Below, piece by piece: positions 18,117 to 26,561 of a stretch of DNA of 64,000 bases. Both the position numbers and the translations under genes were made by a program. How positions within the stretch are numbered: position 1 is the first letter of the stretch; every line of letters begins with the position of its first letter. The notes beneath the pieces are model-generated. The model was given only the letters and a program-made list of their open reading frames with translations. It did not search any database and was not told the origin of the DNA. The DNA comes from Streptomyces fulvoviolaceus (GTDB lineage Bacteria; Actinomycetota; Actinomycetes; Streptomycetales; Streptomycetaceae), in assembly GCF_000718165.1 (NCBI RefSeq), contig NZ_JOEY01000001.1:62001-126000 (forward strand). Direction: 5' to 3'.

Positions 18117-19229
18117 TCAGATCCGCCGCCGAGCCTTCCGAGCCCGCCGCACCACAGCCGCCGCACCCAACAACGCGACCGTCGCCCCCGCAGCCCCCGC
18201 CGCCGTCGCGTCCTTCCGCCCCAGCCGCCGCCCCACGACGGTGTGCCGACCGGAGACCTCCTCCAGCAGCTCCCCCAACACCTCTTCGTTGGTCCACTGC
18301 GGCCGCCACCCCGCGTCATGCAGCCGGCTCCCACTCACGACCCACGGATACATCGTGTACGCCAGATCCCCGGCCGGAGACGGCGTGAGCCCGATCCGAT
18401 GCAACCGAGCCGCCGCACCAAGAGCGACGGCCGACGGCAGCTCCATCCGCCGGATCCCGCTGAGCTCCTCGACCTCCTCCTGCTCCAGCCACCCGTCACA
18501 CCCGACGGCCAGCTCCCCCTCGACCTTCTCCACGACGGCGTACTCGAGGGCACTGCACAGATCCTCGACATGGCAGAACTGCCAAGCAGGCCGCGACCCG
18601 GCCACCACCAACAGCCGAGGCGACTCGAAATACCTGGTCAGCGCGGTATCCGTACCGCCCACGAGCACGGCCGGCCGCACGACGGTGACATTGAGTCCCG
18701 GATGAGCCCGCGGAGCCCGCCGCGCGAGGCGCTCGATCTCCAGCAGATCCCCCACCCCGGTGGCCTCCGCCGTGGCCCGAAGCTCGGCGTCCTCCGACAG
18801 GGGCAGCTCGTTGTCCGGCAGCGCCCCGTAGACCATCGCGGACGTACACAGCACGACCCGATGGACCCCGGCCGCGGCGGCAGCGGTCAGAACGGTCTGT
18901 GTCCCCCGTACGTTGTACGCCGTTCGGGCGGCGCCATCCGTCTCCAGATCCAGATCGAGGGCCAGATGCACCACCACATCGGCACCCCGCAGCTTCTCCG
19001 CGATGGCCGGATCCCGCACATCGAGGATGTGCCACAGCGCCGCCGCGCACTCGCCACGCCGCTCGTCGATGGCGATGACCTGCTTGATCTCCTCCGAAGC
19101 GGCGAGCCGCTCGGTGAGCAGCGCACCGATGCCGGACGCGGCACCGGTGACCGCGACGACGGGCCCGCGTGTCGCGGGATTGGTTGACTCGTTTCGCGCT
19201 GCGCGAACCTGAGGATCTGGGGAACTCAC
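18117..19229 (-). CDS. Extended SDR/NAD-dependent epimerase-like protein, atypical
   Basis: A 370-residue protein with an N-terminal Rossmann fold (VVAVTGAASGIGALLTERL) and extended-SDR features: DVRDPAIAEKLRGADVVVHL, NVRGTQTVLTAAAAAGV, VVLCTSAMVYG and VVRPAVLVGG. The usual YxxxK catalytic pair is not seen; where it should be the sequence reads ATGVGDLLEIERLARR. It may bind a nucleotide without classical SDR catalysis. The C-terminus has a hydrophobic stretch (AAGAAGATVALLGAAAVV) followed by Arg/Lys, suggesting membrane attachment. The GTG at 19229 has GGAG seven bases before it; ATG starts further upstream lack one. Confidence 0.82.
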   Translation of the reverse strand: MSSPDPQVRAARNESTNPATRGPVVAVTGAASGIGALLTERLAASEEIKQVIAIDERRGECAAALWHILDVRDPAIAEKLRGADVVVHLALDLDLETDGAARTAYNVRGTQTVLTAAAAAGVHRVVLCTSAMVYGALPDNELPLSEDAELRATAEATGVGDLLEIERLARRAPRAHPGLNVTVVRPAVLVGGTDTALTRYFESPRLLVVAGSRPAWQFCHVEDLCSALEYAVVEKVEGELAVGCDGWLEQEEVEELSGIRRMELPSAVALGAAARLHRIGLTPSPAGDLAYTMYPWVVSGSRLHDAGWRPQWTNEEVLGELLEEVSGRHTVVGRRLGRKDATAAGAAGATVALLGAAAVVRRARKARRRI

Positions 19230-19420
19230 CGGGCGTCTCCAGCGGTTGTCTTCAGTACGAACGCGAGTGACGCGTACGTACCAGGTGGCATCCATCCTGC
19301 CGCAGGCCGAGAGTCGGCGAAGCACCGAGGCCCGAAGCGCCCATGGTGTCTACGCTGGGTGGTGTTATCGGGCAGTCGTGCCGTCGGGATGACCGGCGGC
19401 CTTACCAGCCGAGGTTTCCC

Positions 19421-20839
19421 GTGAGTGACACCCCATTCGGATTCGGCCTTCCGCCGGAGGAGCCGGACGACGGCGACGAGGGCAAGAAGAAGGACCAGGA
19501 GAGCGGTGGTGGTCAGGGACCGGCCAACCCGTTCGGTTTCGGCGGGCTGCCCGGTGCCGGAGGCTTTGGCGGCCCCGGTGCCGACAATCCGCTCGCTGCC
19601 ATGTTCGGTTCGCTGAACCCCAACGACCTGGGCGCCGCCTTCCAGCAGCTGGGCCAGATGCTCTCGTACGAGGGCGGCCCGGTGAACTGGGACATGGCCA
19701 AGCAGATCGCCCGCCAGACGGTCTCCCAGGGCACCCCTGACGGCACCAAGGACTCGAGCATCGGCCCCGCCGAACGCACCGCGGTCGAGGAGGCCGTCCG
19801 CCTCGCCGACCTGTGGCTCGACGACGCGACGTCCCTGCCGTCCGGCGCGGGCTCCGCCATCGCGTGGTCCCGCGCGGAGTGGGTCGAGGCGACCCTGCCC
19901 GCGTGGAAGGAGCTCGTGGACCCGGTCGCCGAGCGCGTCGGCACCGCCATGGGCGACGTCCTGCCGGAGGAGATGCAGGCCATGGCGGGCCCGCTGATCG
20001 GCATGATGCGCTCGATGGGCGGCGCCATGTTCGGCACGCAGATCGGGCAGGCCGTCGGCGTGCTCGCGGGCGAGGTCGTCGGTTCCACCGACATCGGCCT
20101 GCCGCTCGGCCCGGCCGGCAAGGCCGCGCTGCTGCCGGTGAACATCGAGGCGTTCGGCAAGGATCTGGGCGTGCCCAAGGAGGAGGTGCGGCTGTATCTC
20201 GCCCTGCGCGAGGCCGCCCACCAGCGCCTCTTCGCACACGTGCCGTGGCTGCGCTCGCACCTGTACGGCGCGGTCGACGGGTACGCGCGCGGGATCAAGG
20301 TCGACACCGCCAAGCTGGAGGACGTGGTCGGCCAGTTCGACCCGCAGAACCCCGAGCAGCTGCAGGACGCCCTCCAGCAGGGCATGTTCCAGCCGGAGGA
20401 CACGCCCGAGCAGAAGGCCGCCCTGGCCCGTCTGGAGACGGCTCTGGCGCTTGTCGAGGGCTGGGTGGACGCGGTGGTCCACGCGGCCGCGAAGCCGCGT
20501 CTGTCGTCCGCCGACGCGCTGCGCGAGACCCTGCGCCGCCGGCGCGCCTCGGGCGGCCCGGCGGAGCAGACCTTCGCCACGCTGATCGGCCTGGAGCTGC
20601 GCCCGCGCCGGCTGCGCGACGCCTCCCGTCTGTGGGCCTCGCTCACGGACGCACGCGGTGTCGACGGCCGGGACGGCCTGTGGGCCCACCCGGACATGCT
20701 GCCGACCGCCTCCGACCTGGACGACCCGGACGGCTTCGTGCACCGCGAGCAGCTGGACTTCTCCGAGCTGGACAAGATGCTCGGCGAGGCGGCCGAGAAG
20801 CCCGACCTCAAGAAGAAGAAGGACGACGACACCGAGTGA
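19421..20839 (+). CDS. Zinc-dependent metalloprotease-like protein (DUF2342 family)
   Basis: A 472-residue actinobacterial protein of the family often labelled zinc-dependent metalloprotease or F420-associated DUF2342. The N-terminus is a Gly/Pro-rich flexible region; a helical domain follows. The likely zinc motif is REAAHQRLFAHVPWL near residue 257, and a downstream segment VEGWVDAVVHAAAKPRL also fits the family. The C-terminus is Lys/Asp-rich. The GTG at 19421 has GAGG six bases upstream. Its stop overlaps the Nudix start (GTGA), so the two are co-translated. The natural substrate is unknown. Confidence 0.82.
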   Translation: MSDTPFGFGLPPEEPDDGDEGKKKDQESGGGQGPANPFGFGGLPGAGGFGGPGADNPLAAMFGSLNPNDLGAAFQQLGQMLSYEGGPVNWDMAKQIARQTVSQGTPDGTKDSSIGPAERTAVEEAVRLADLWLDDATSLPSGAGSAIAWSRAEWVEATLPAWKELVDPVAERVGTAMGDVLPEEMQAMAGPLIGMMRSMGGAMFGTQIGQAVGVLAGEVVGSTDIGLPLGPAGKAALLPVNIEAFGKDLGVPKEEVRLYLALREAAHQRLFAHVPWLRSHLYGAVDGYARGIKVDTAKLEDVVGQFDPQNPEQLQDALQQGMFQPEDTPEQKAALARLETALALVEGWVDAVVHAAAKPRLSSADALRETLRRRRASGGPAEQTFATLIGLELRPRRLRDASRLWASLTDARGVDGRDGLWAHPDMLPTASDLDDPDGFVHREQLDFSELDKMLGEAAEKPDLKKKKDDDTE

Positions 20840-21351
20840 GCCTGTATGACGACGCCGTCCTGGTCCTGAAGGGCTACGAGGACCAGGCGGAGCTTCGCGA
20901 GGCCTACCTGGACCATCTCGAGGCTCACTCGGACGGCATGTGGAAGGCCTGCGAGGCGGGGCACATCACGGCGAGTGCCCTGGTCATCGACCCGGAGCAG
21001 GGGCGGGTGCTGCTCACGCTCCACAAGAAGATCCGCATGTGGCTGCAGATGGGCGGCCACTGCGAGCCGGTCGACGACACGCTGACGGCCGCCGCCCTGC
21101 GCGAGGCGACGGAGGAGTCGGGCATCTCCGGGCTGCGTCTGCTGCCCGGCGGCCCGGCGCGTCTGGACCGCCATCACACACCCTGCGCGTGGCACCTCGA
21201 CGTCCAGTACGCGGCGCTCGCGCCCTCGGGGGCCGTCGAGGCGATCAGCGAGGAGTCCCTGGACCTGCGCTGGTTCGCCTACGACGAGGTCGCCGACGTA
21301 GCCGACGAGTCCGTCGTACGACTGCTGGAAGCGACCCGCGCGCGCCTCTGA
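20836..21351 (+). CDS. Nudix hydrolase
   Basis: A 171-residue Nudix enzyme, expected to cleave a nucleoside diphosphate linked to another moiety. The Nudix box is GHCEPVDDTLTAAALREATE followed by ESGI, with REATEES matching the core consensus; the Glu expected seven residues before it is Asp. This spelling (GHxEPxD) belongs to a subgroup seen across actinobacteria. It starts on a GTG overlapping the metalloprotease stop. The preferred substrate is not predictable. A strong terminator follows. Confidence 0.9.
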   Translation: MSLYDDAVLVLKGYEDQAELREAYLDHLEAHSDGMWKACEAGHITASALVIDPEQGRVLLTLHKKIRMWLQMGGHCEPVDDTLTAAALREATEESGISGLRLLPGGPARLDRHHTPCAWHLDVQYAALAPSGAVEAISEESLDLRWFAYDEVADVADESVVRLLEATRARL

Positions 21352-21361
21352 ACGCGCATGT

Positions 21362-21395
21362 GTAAGGGGCGCCCGCTGTGGCGGGCGCCCCTTAC
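21362..21395. terminator. Bidirectional terminator
   Basis: GTAAGGGGCGCCCGC, loop TGTG, then the perfect 15-base complement. It separates the plus-strand Nudix gene from the convergent AIM24 genes. Confidence 0.88.
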
Positions 21396-21412
21396 GTCTG
21401 CTGTCCGGACGG

Positions 21413-22150
21413 TCAGCTGTTGCTGCTCCCGAGGGAGTTCCCGCGCATGCCGAACTGGCCGAGCATCCCGCCGTTGCGCATGCCCTGCGGCGGCAGCAGC
21501 TCGCTGGGCTGGACCAGGACGTGGCCCGTGCCGGAGAAGTGCATCTCCCAGCCCTCACCGGTGGTGCCCCTGCGGCGCCACACGGACGAGGTGGAGGTGG
21601 GCGCCTGGAGCTGGGTGCGCAGGGACGTGGACCAGGCGATGACGGCGTCGGAGTCGACGCAGACGTTCTTGTCCGGTCCCACGTCCAGCACCAGCGGCTC
21701 GCCCGAGGTCATGAGGACGACCTGCCCGGAGCCGGACAGCTCCAGGTTGTAGGCGCCCGCGGAGGCCACCTCGACGGCGCTGTCCACCGCGACGATGCCG
21801 ACCCCGAGGGAGCCGTCGAAGGCGAGGACTGCGGAGCTGTCGACGGTGATGCCGCGGCCGACCTCCATCACGTGCAGGTACTGGGCGAAGTTGGCCAGGT
21901 AGACGACGCCGTTGCCCTTGCAGCGCATGAGTTCCAGGCGCTCGCCGGTCATCCGCTCGACATTGCGCCAGCTGCGGTTGCGGTACTGGCTGTCGAACTC
22001 CACCTGCCCCTCGAAGGCCACCATGGCGCCCTGGCGTGCCAGCACGGCGCTGCTGCCCTGGGTGACGTCGGTCTTCAGGAGCTGCGGGTTCTGCAGGGTG
22101 TAGCGGCCGGTGGATTCCACCGGAACGTGTGCGAAGAGTGTGCTGTGCAT
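21413..22150 (-). CDS. AIM24-family protein (third of three)
   Basis: A 245-residue member of the AIM24 (mitochondrial biogenesis AIM24-like, TRAP-like beta fold) family. Diagnostic parts are VLARQGAMVAFEGQVEFDSQ, MRCKGNGVVYLANF, DGSLGVGI, LELSGSGQVVLMTSGEPLVL and DVGPDKNVCVDSDAVIAW. No signal peptide or membrane span. Bacterial AIM24 function is not established. The start at 22150 sits 20 bases after the preceding gene, without a clear ribosome site, so coupling from that gene is likely. The C-terminus is Gly/Met/Asn-rich. Confidence 0.85.
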   Translation of the reverse strand: MHSTLFAHVPVESTGRYTLQNPQLLKTDVTQGSSAVLARQGAMVAFEGQVEFDSQYRNRSWRNVERMTGERLELMRCKGNGVVYLANFAQYLHVMEVGRGITVDSSAVLAFDGSLGVGIVAVDSAVEVASAGAYNLELSGSGQVVLMTSGEPLVLDVGPDKNVCVDSDAVIAWSTSLRTQLQAPTSTSSVWRRRGTTGEGWEMHFSGTGHVLVQPSELLPPQGMRNGGMLGQFGMRGNSLGSSNS

Positions 22151-22169
22151 GATGTGCCTGGTGCTCCCC

Positions 22170-22847
22170 TCAGCCCCGGATCTTGAATCGGTCGCCGGTG
22201 TCCTCGCTCGGCTGGACGACCACGAAGCCCTGCCCCTTGAAGCCGATCTGGAAGGCCTCACCGCTGCCCCGGCCGATGAGGGCGCTCGCCTTGATGGTGC
22301 GGCGGGCCTTCATCTCCAATCCGGTCGTCCAGGCGATGAGCGCGTCCGGGTCGACGTACGTCTCACGTTCGGCGCAGTCCAGGGCCATCGGGATGCCGCG
22401 GCTGACGAGCGCGACCCAGCCGGTGCCCTTCACCACAAGGTTGGTCAGGCCCGAGCCGGACAGCTTGGCGAGCCCCTTGACCGGTTCGATGGTCAGTTCC
22501 AGCGAGGCGTCGCAGGCCAGCAGCGTGGCGCCGTTGACCGACAGGGCCTCGCCGTTGAGATGCAGGACGACGACGTCGCCGCCGTAGTCGGCGAGGTAGA
22601 GGTCGCCGTCACCGCGACAGAGCATCAGCCTGCCGCCCTCTCCGGTGACCATCGCCTCCGCCGACCTGCGCAGGCTGGCGGGCGCCCCGTCGAACTGCAC
22701 AAAGCCGTCGTAGGCGATCATCGAGCCGGCCTTGGCCAGCAGGTCCTGTCCGCCGACCATGGTGACCTTGAGCGTCTTGGAGCTGTGCACGCTCATGCGG
22801 ACACCGGTCGAAGCGGCCCGGTGCGCGTTCAGAGTCTGGGTGTCCAT
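22170..22847 (-). CDS. AIM24-family protein (second of three)
   Basis: A 225-residue AIM24 protein. Family marks: VTMVGGQDLLAKAGSMIAYD, LMLCRGDGDLYLADYG, LTIEPVKGLAKLSGSGLTNL, and DPDALIAW near the end of the core. It begins four bases after the stop of the TerD-AIM24 gene, so the three genes form one operon. Its sequence is clearly related to but different from the other two, suggesting old duplication with separate roles, for instance as subunits of one complex. Confidence 0.87.
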   Translation of the reverse strand: MDTQTLNAHRAASTGVRMSVHSSKTLKVTMVGGQDLLAKAGSMIAYDGFVQFDGAPASLRRSAEAMVTGEGGRLMLCRGDGDLYLADYGGDVVVLHLNGEALSVNGATLLACDASLELTIEPVKGLAKLSGSGLTNLVVKGTGWVALVSRGIPMALDCAERETYVDPDALIAWTTGLEMKARRTIKASALIGRGSGEAFQIGFKGQGFVVVQPSEDTGDRFKIRG

Positions 22848-22851
22848 GGCC

Positions 22852-24375
22852 TCACACCTCGAAGGGCTGTACGACGACGAAGTTGCCGGGGGCGCCGCGG
22901 AACTGGAGGTTCACGGCCTCGGCGTTCTGCCGGGCGTACCCGGAGCGGCGCAGCCTGAGCGAGGCCGTGGTGACCGCCTGCGCACCGGCGGACCATGCGA
23001 TGACGGCGTTGCCGTCGACGTAGGTGGCCGGGCCCACGGGGATGACGACCGGCACGCCGCGTGTCTTCACGGCGACCGCTCCGGTACCGGAGAAGAGCAT
23101 GCTGAACAGGCCGCCGCCCTCCAGCCCCGCGCCCTCGATCCGGCGGATCTCGGTGTCCAGGGACTCGTCGAAGGCCAGCACGCCGCGTGCGCTCGTGTAG
23201 AGCTGCTCGCCCTGGAGGCGGATGACGAACACCCGGCTGGCCTCGTCGGCGAGGAACACCTCGCCGTTGCCGCTACAGCGCATGAGGGACATGCCCTGCC
23301 CTGTGAGCGCGCCGGTGAGCTTGCCGAGCAGCCCGGAACCCTTGTGGGCGAAGTCGATGTCGCCCTGGTAGGCGACCATGCTGCCCTGCTTGGCGAGGAT
23401 GGGCGTGTCCTTGGTGAGGGTGGCCCGCACCAGGTTCGCGTTCTGCTCCGTCCAGCGGTCGCCCACGGGAGCTTCCGCGTACTTCGTCAGGACGACGCGG
23501 ACGTTCGCCTCGGGCGGCACGGGAGCGAGCTGCGTGCCGCCGAAGGGCTGCGCCTGACCGGGGAAGGCCGTGGGGGCGCCGGGGGGCGCGAACTGGCCGG
23601 CGGTGGCTCCCGGAGGCGAGAACTGGCCGGCGGGTGCTCCGGGGGGCGTGAACATCTGCGGGCTCGGCGGCGCGGCGGGTGCGGGCGGCGGGGTGCCGAC
23701 GACCGTCGGGGCGGTGTGGACGGACGGGGCGGCAGCGGGCGGCGCGCCGAACGTGGGGGCCGGCGCCGGTGCGGGGGCCTGCGGCGGCGGCGCGAACGCC
23801 GGGGCCTGGGACTGGGCCGGGACGGCCGGCTCGGCGACGGGCTCCTCCTCGGCGACCTCTCCGCCGAAGTTCTTCAGCAGCGCGTCGAGGCCACCGTCGA
23901 AGCCCTGTCCGACCGCGGCGAACCGCCACACGTCCTTCAGGTAGAGATCACCCAGCATCACGGCCCGCTCGGTGGAGAACTCCGAGCCGTCGAAGGCGTA
24001 CCGCGCCACTTCCTCGCCGCCGGCGACGATACGGACGTATCCGGGGGCGATCTGCGACATCTGACCGGCGCCGTCGAGCGTCGCGGTGAACGACAGCTTC
24101 TGGATCTGCGACGGGATCTGATCGAGCGTGACCCGGAAGGACTCCGTGTCGCCCGACTGAGCGCCCAGGAGCTGAATGGCGTCCTCGGGGGACTTCGGCT
24201 GGTTGAAGAAGATGAAGTACCGGTCGTCCGAGAGCTGTTCGTCGGCGTCGAGCCCGAAGCAGCTGATGTCGAAGGTCAGCCCGGGTCCGGAGATCTGCAC
24301 GCCTACGTACAGATCCGTGCCCGCGGTGAGATCACTGATCTTGGCCTTGTGGCCGCGTTGGAATTCCCTGGCCAT
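22852..24375 (-). CDS. TerD-AIM24 fusion protein
   Basis: Two domains joined by a linker. Residues 1-175 are a TerD (calcium-binding stress protein) domain: MAREFQRGHKAKISDLTAGT, ISCFGLDADEQLSDDRYFIF, and AVMLGDLYLKDVWRFAAVGQ with the acidic ligand positions. Residues 180-295 are Pro/Ala/Gly-rich, with PPGA repeats. Residues 300-507 are AIM24 (LAKQGSMVAYQGDIDF, MRCSGNGEVFLADE). The ATG at 24375 gives the usual TerD N-terminus; an upstream start at 24405 is unlikely. First gene of the AIM24 operon. TerD proteins belong to stress systems against tellurite, phage or redox challenge; the role here is unknown. Confidence 0.9.
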   Translation of the reverse strand: MAREFQRGHKAKISDLTAGTDLYVGVQISGPGLTFDISCFGLDADEQLSDDRYFIFFNQPKSPEDAIQLLGAQSGDTESFRVTLDQIPSQIQKLSFTATLDGAGQMSQIAPGYVRIVAGGEEVARYAFDGSEFSTERAVMLGDLYLKDVWRFAAVGQGFDGGLDALLKNFGGEVAEEEPVAEPAVPAQSQAPAFAPPPQAPAPAPAPTFGAPPAAAPSVHTAPTVVGTPPPAPAAPPSPQMFTPPGAPAGQFSPPGATAGQFAPPGAPTAFPGQAQPFGGTQLAPVPPEANVRVVLTKYAEAPVGDRWTEQNANLVRATLTKDTPILAKQGSMVAYQGDIDFAHKGSGLLGKLTGALTGQGMSLMRCSGNGEVFLADEASRVFVIRLQGEQLYTSARGVLAFDESLDTEIRRIEGAGLEGGGLFSMLFSGTGAVAVKTRGVPVVIPVGPATYVDGNAVIAWSAGAQAVTTASLRLRRSGYARQNAEAVNLQFRGAPGNFVVVQPFEV

Positions 24376-24500
24376 GCGTAACGACCGTCCCCCATCCCGA
24401 TGCAAGTACGTCGCGACAGGCTAACGGCAAACGAACGGCAAACTCGGACACGGGTGGAGGTCGGTACAGATCCGGTACGAAATCCCGCTCGGAGCGGCGG

Positions 24501-25097
24501 TCAATCCCCGCGGGCATCCGGCAGGTGCGGCAGCCGGTCGGCGGCGACTACGCCTTCGAGGTAGCCGCGGGCCCGCTCGGTGCGCGGATACGCCTCCAGC
24601 AACCGCCAGAAACGCGGCCCGTGTCCGGGCACGAGCAGATGCGCGAGCTCGTGGAGAAGGACGTAGTCGACGACGTATTCGGGCATGCCCTGCAGCCGGT
24701 GCGACAGGCGGATGCTGCCCTCGGAGGGGGTGCACGAGCCCCAGCGCGTGTTCTGGTTGGTGACCCAGCGTACCGAGTTCGGCCGGGCGCGGCCGTCGAA
24801 GTACTGGGCGGACAACCGCTCGGCGCGCTCGGCCAGCTCGTCGTCGCCGAGGACCCGTTTGCTCTCCTGGGCGGCCAGTTTGTCGAGCATGACGCTCACC
24901 CAGCGTTGCTCCTCCGCCTCGGACATCCGGGCAGGGATGAGTACGACGGTGCGATCGCCCTCGCGGTATGCGGAGACCGTCCTGCGTCGACGGGCGCTCC
25001 TGCGGACCTCGATCGCGCTCGTCCCCGAGCCGCTGGGCGGCTGGCTCGTCGTGCTGCGCTGTGGCGTTCCGGCGCGGTGCAGTGGGTCGGCGGACAC
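24501..25097 (-). CDS. YgjP-like zinc metallopeptidase (M48/WLM-type)
   Basis: A 198-residue metallopeptidase. The active site is LLHELAHLLVPGHGPRFW near residues 147-164: HELAH plus the third ligand His in GHGPRFW. The segment WVTNQNTRWGSCTPSEGSIR is the conserved YgjP/UPF0706 signature. The N-terminus is disordered (Ser/Pro/Gly-rich) and basic, with no signal peptide, so it acts inside the cell. It diverges from the ThiF-like gene across a 230-bp gap containing one perfect DnaA box. The natural substrate of YgjP proteins is not known. Confidence 0.88.
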   Translation of the reverse strand: MSADPLHRAGTPQRSTTSQPPSGSGTSAIEVRRSARRRRTVSAYREGDRTVVLIPARMSEAEEQRWVSVMLDKLAAQESKRVLGDDELAERAERLSAQYFDGRARPNSVRWVTNQNTRWGSCTPSEGSIRLSHRLQGMPEYVVDYVLLHELAHLLVPGHGPRFWRLLEAYPRTERARGYLEGVVAADRLPHLPDARGD

Positions 25098-25328
25098 GCC
25101 CCGACGTTACCCGCTGCACACGGGGGAAGTCCCGACTCCGGGACGGTTCGCTTCCGATCCCCCACCATGCGTTTGATTTGTACGACGAATACCCCCCACC
25201 TGTGGACAACTTTCGGCACGCAGTGACGAAGTCCGGGCATGCTGGCAGCGCCGGCGAAGCTGCGACCGACCATCGCCCTGGCTCCACCGGCGGACGGGGA
25301 TGTTCTACGAGGGCTACGGGGGCCTGTC

Positions 25329-26561
25329 ATGCAAGCAATGGTTCCGCTCGTGAAGCCCGCGCTGCGGCGCGGCTGGCGCGATCTCAACACCGTGCAGTTC
25401 GGGATGACTCCGGCGCACGCGATGACACTGGGTCCGATGGACACGGCGACGGGCAGTTTCCTCGACCTGCTCAACGGCACACGCGGGGTCGAACTCCTGC
25501 GGCAAGAGGGCCACCGTATGGACCTGCCGGAGGGGCATGTCGACGCGCTGGTGCAGCGACTGGCCCGGGCCGGGCTCGTCGACGACGCCAGGGGCGGTGG
25601 TCCGGACGCCGACGCGCTGCGTGGAAAGAAGGAGGTGCTCGACCGGCTGCGCCCCGATCTGGCCTCGCTGTCCCTGATCACGTCCGAACCGGGTGACGCG
25701 CTCGGACTCCTGGCCGCCCGCCGCTCACTGCGCGTGCAGATCAGAGGCGCCGGCCGGGTGGGCGCGGTCCTGGCCTCGCTGCTGTCGGGGGCGGGAGTCG
25801 GCGAGGTCGACGTGTGCGACGGCGGCCGCGTCGAGCCGTGGGATGTCACCCCGGGCGGGTTGCCCGCCGAGTCCGTCGGCGACCGCAGGGACGAGGCCGC
25901 CCGACGGGCCGTACGCCGGGCGGCACCGGACCGCCCGCCGCGCCGCGGCAGCCGGGCATCGTCCGAGGAGGACGACTCCGGCTTCTCCCTGGTGATCCTC
26001 ACCCCACGGGACGACGTCGACGTGTACGCACCCGCCCCGTCCACCGCCGAACCCCTCGTCCACTCCGGCACACCTCATCTGTACGCCGGCGTCGTGGAGG
26101 CGACCGGAGTGGTCGGTCCCCTTGTACTGCCCGGCGAGACGGCCTGTGCCGGTTGTCTGCACGAGGCGCGCACCGACCGGGACCAGGCCTGGCCGCGGCT
26201 CGTCGCCCAGTGGCGCTCGGGCAGGCCGCGCCCGGTCCGGGCCTGCGACCTCACACTGGCCACGACCGTCGCAGGGCTGGCGGCCGCACATGCGCTCGCC
26301 TTCCTGGACGGCCAGGTCCCGTCGAGCGCCGGCGCCCGCTGGGAGGTCTCCCTGCCCGGCCTCCACTGGCACGCGCGGCCGGTCTGGGCGCATCCCGCAT
26401 GCGCGTGCGGCGCCGCGGAGAAAGGTGTGGAAAAAGGTAAGGAGGAACACACCTCCAAGGACGAGGAGTCGCACGAGACAATGGCAGAGCAACGGCCGTC
26501 GGAGTTACGCCGTAAGGCGGACGCGGCACGGCCGGCAGGGACCAGGAGGGCGCATGTCTGA
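25329..26561 (+). CDS. ThiF/E1-like protein with N-terminal winged-helix region; contains a TTA codon
   Basis: A 410-residue E1-like protein. The nucleotide-binding loop is RGAGRVGAVLASLLSGAG near residue 142; zinc Cys pairs lie in ETACAGCL and HPACACG. The first 110 residues look like the winged-helix precursor-binding region seen in ThiF proteins of azole-peptide (TOMM) pathways (MTPAHAMTLGPMDTATGSFL, LVQRLARAGLVD). No precursor peptide or cyclodehydratase is adjacent. Codon 393 is TTA (26505-26507), implying dependence on the bldA tRNA. The ATG at 25329 has GGGGG six bases upstream; 25239 is an alternative. The stop overlaps the kinase gene by eight bases. Confidence 0.8.
   Translation: MQAMVPLVKPALRRGWRDLNTVQFGMTPAHAMTLGPMDTATGSFLDLLNGTRGVELLRQEGHRMDLPEGHVDALVQRLARAGLVDDARGGGPDADALRGKKEVLDRLRPDLASLSLITSEPGDALGLLAARRSLRVQIRGAGRVGAVLASLLSGAGVGEVDVCDGGRVEPWDVTPGGLPAESVGDRRDEAARRAVRRAAPDRPPRRGSRASSEEDDSGFSLVILTPRDDVDVYAPAPSTAEPLVHSGTPHLYAGVVEATGVVGPLVLPGETACAGCLHEARTDRDQAWPRLVAQWRSGRPRPVRACDLTLATTVAGLAAAHALAFLDGQVPSSAGARWEVSLPGLHWHARPVWAHPACACGAAEKGVEKGKEEHTSKDEESHETMAEQRPSELRRKADAARPAGTRRAHV

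Noticed and set aside
25201..25209. DnaA-box-like sites: TTGTCCACA (minus at 25201, plus at 31857) and TTATCCACA (47284)
   Set aside because: Only three single boxes tens of kb apart; an origin needs clusters near dnaA. Possibly chance or isolated DnaA sites.
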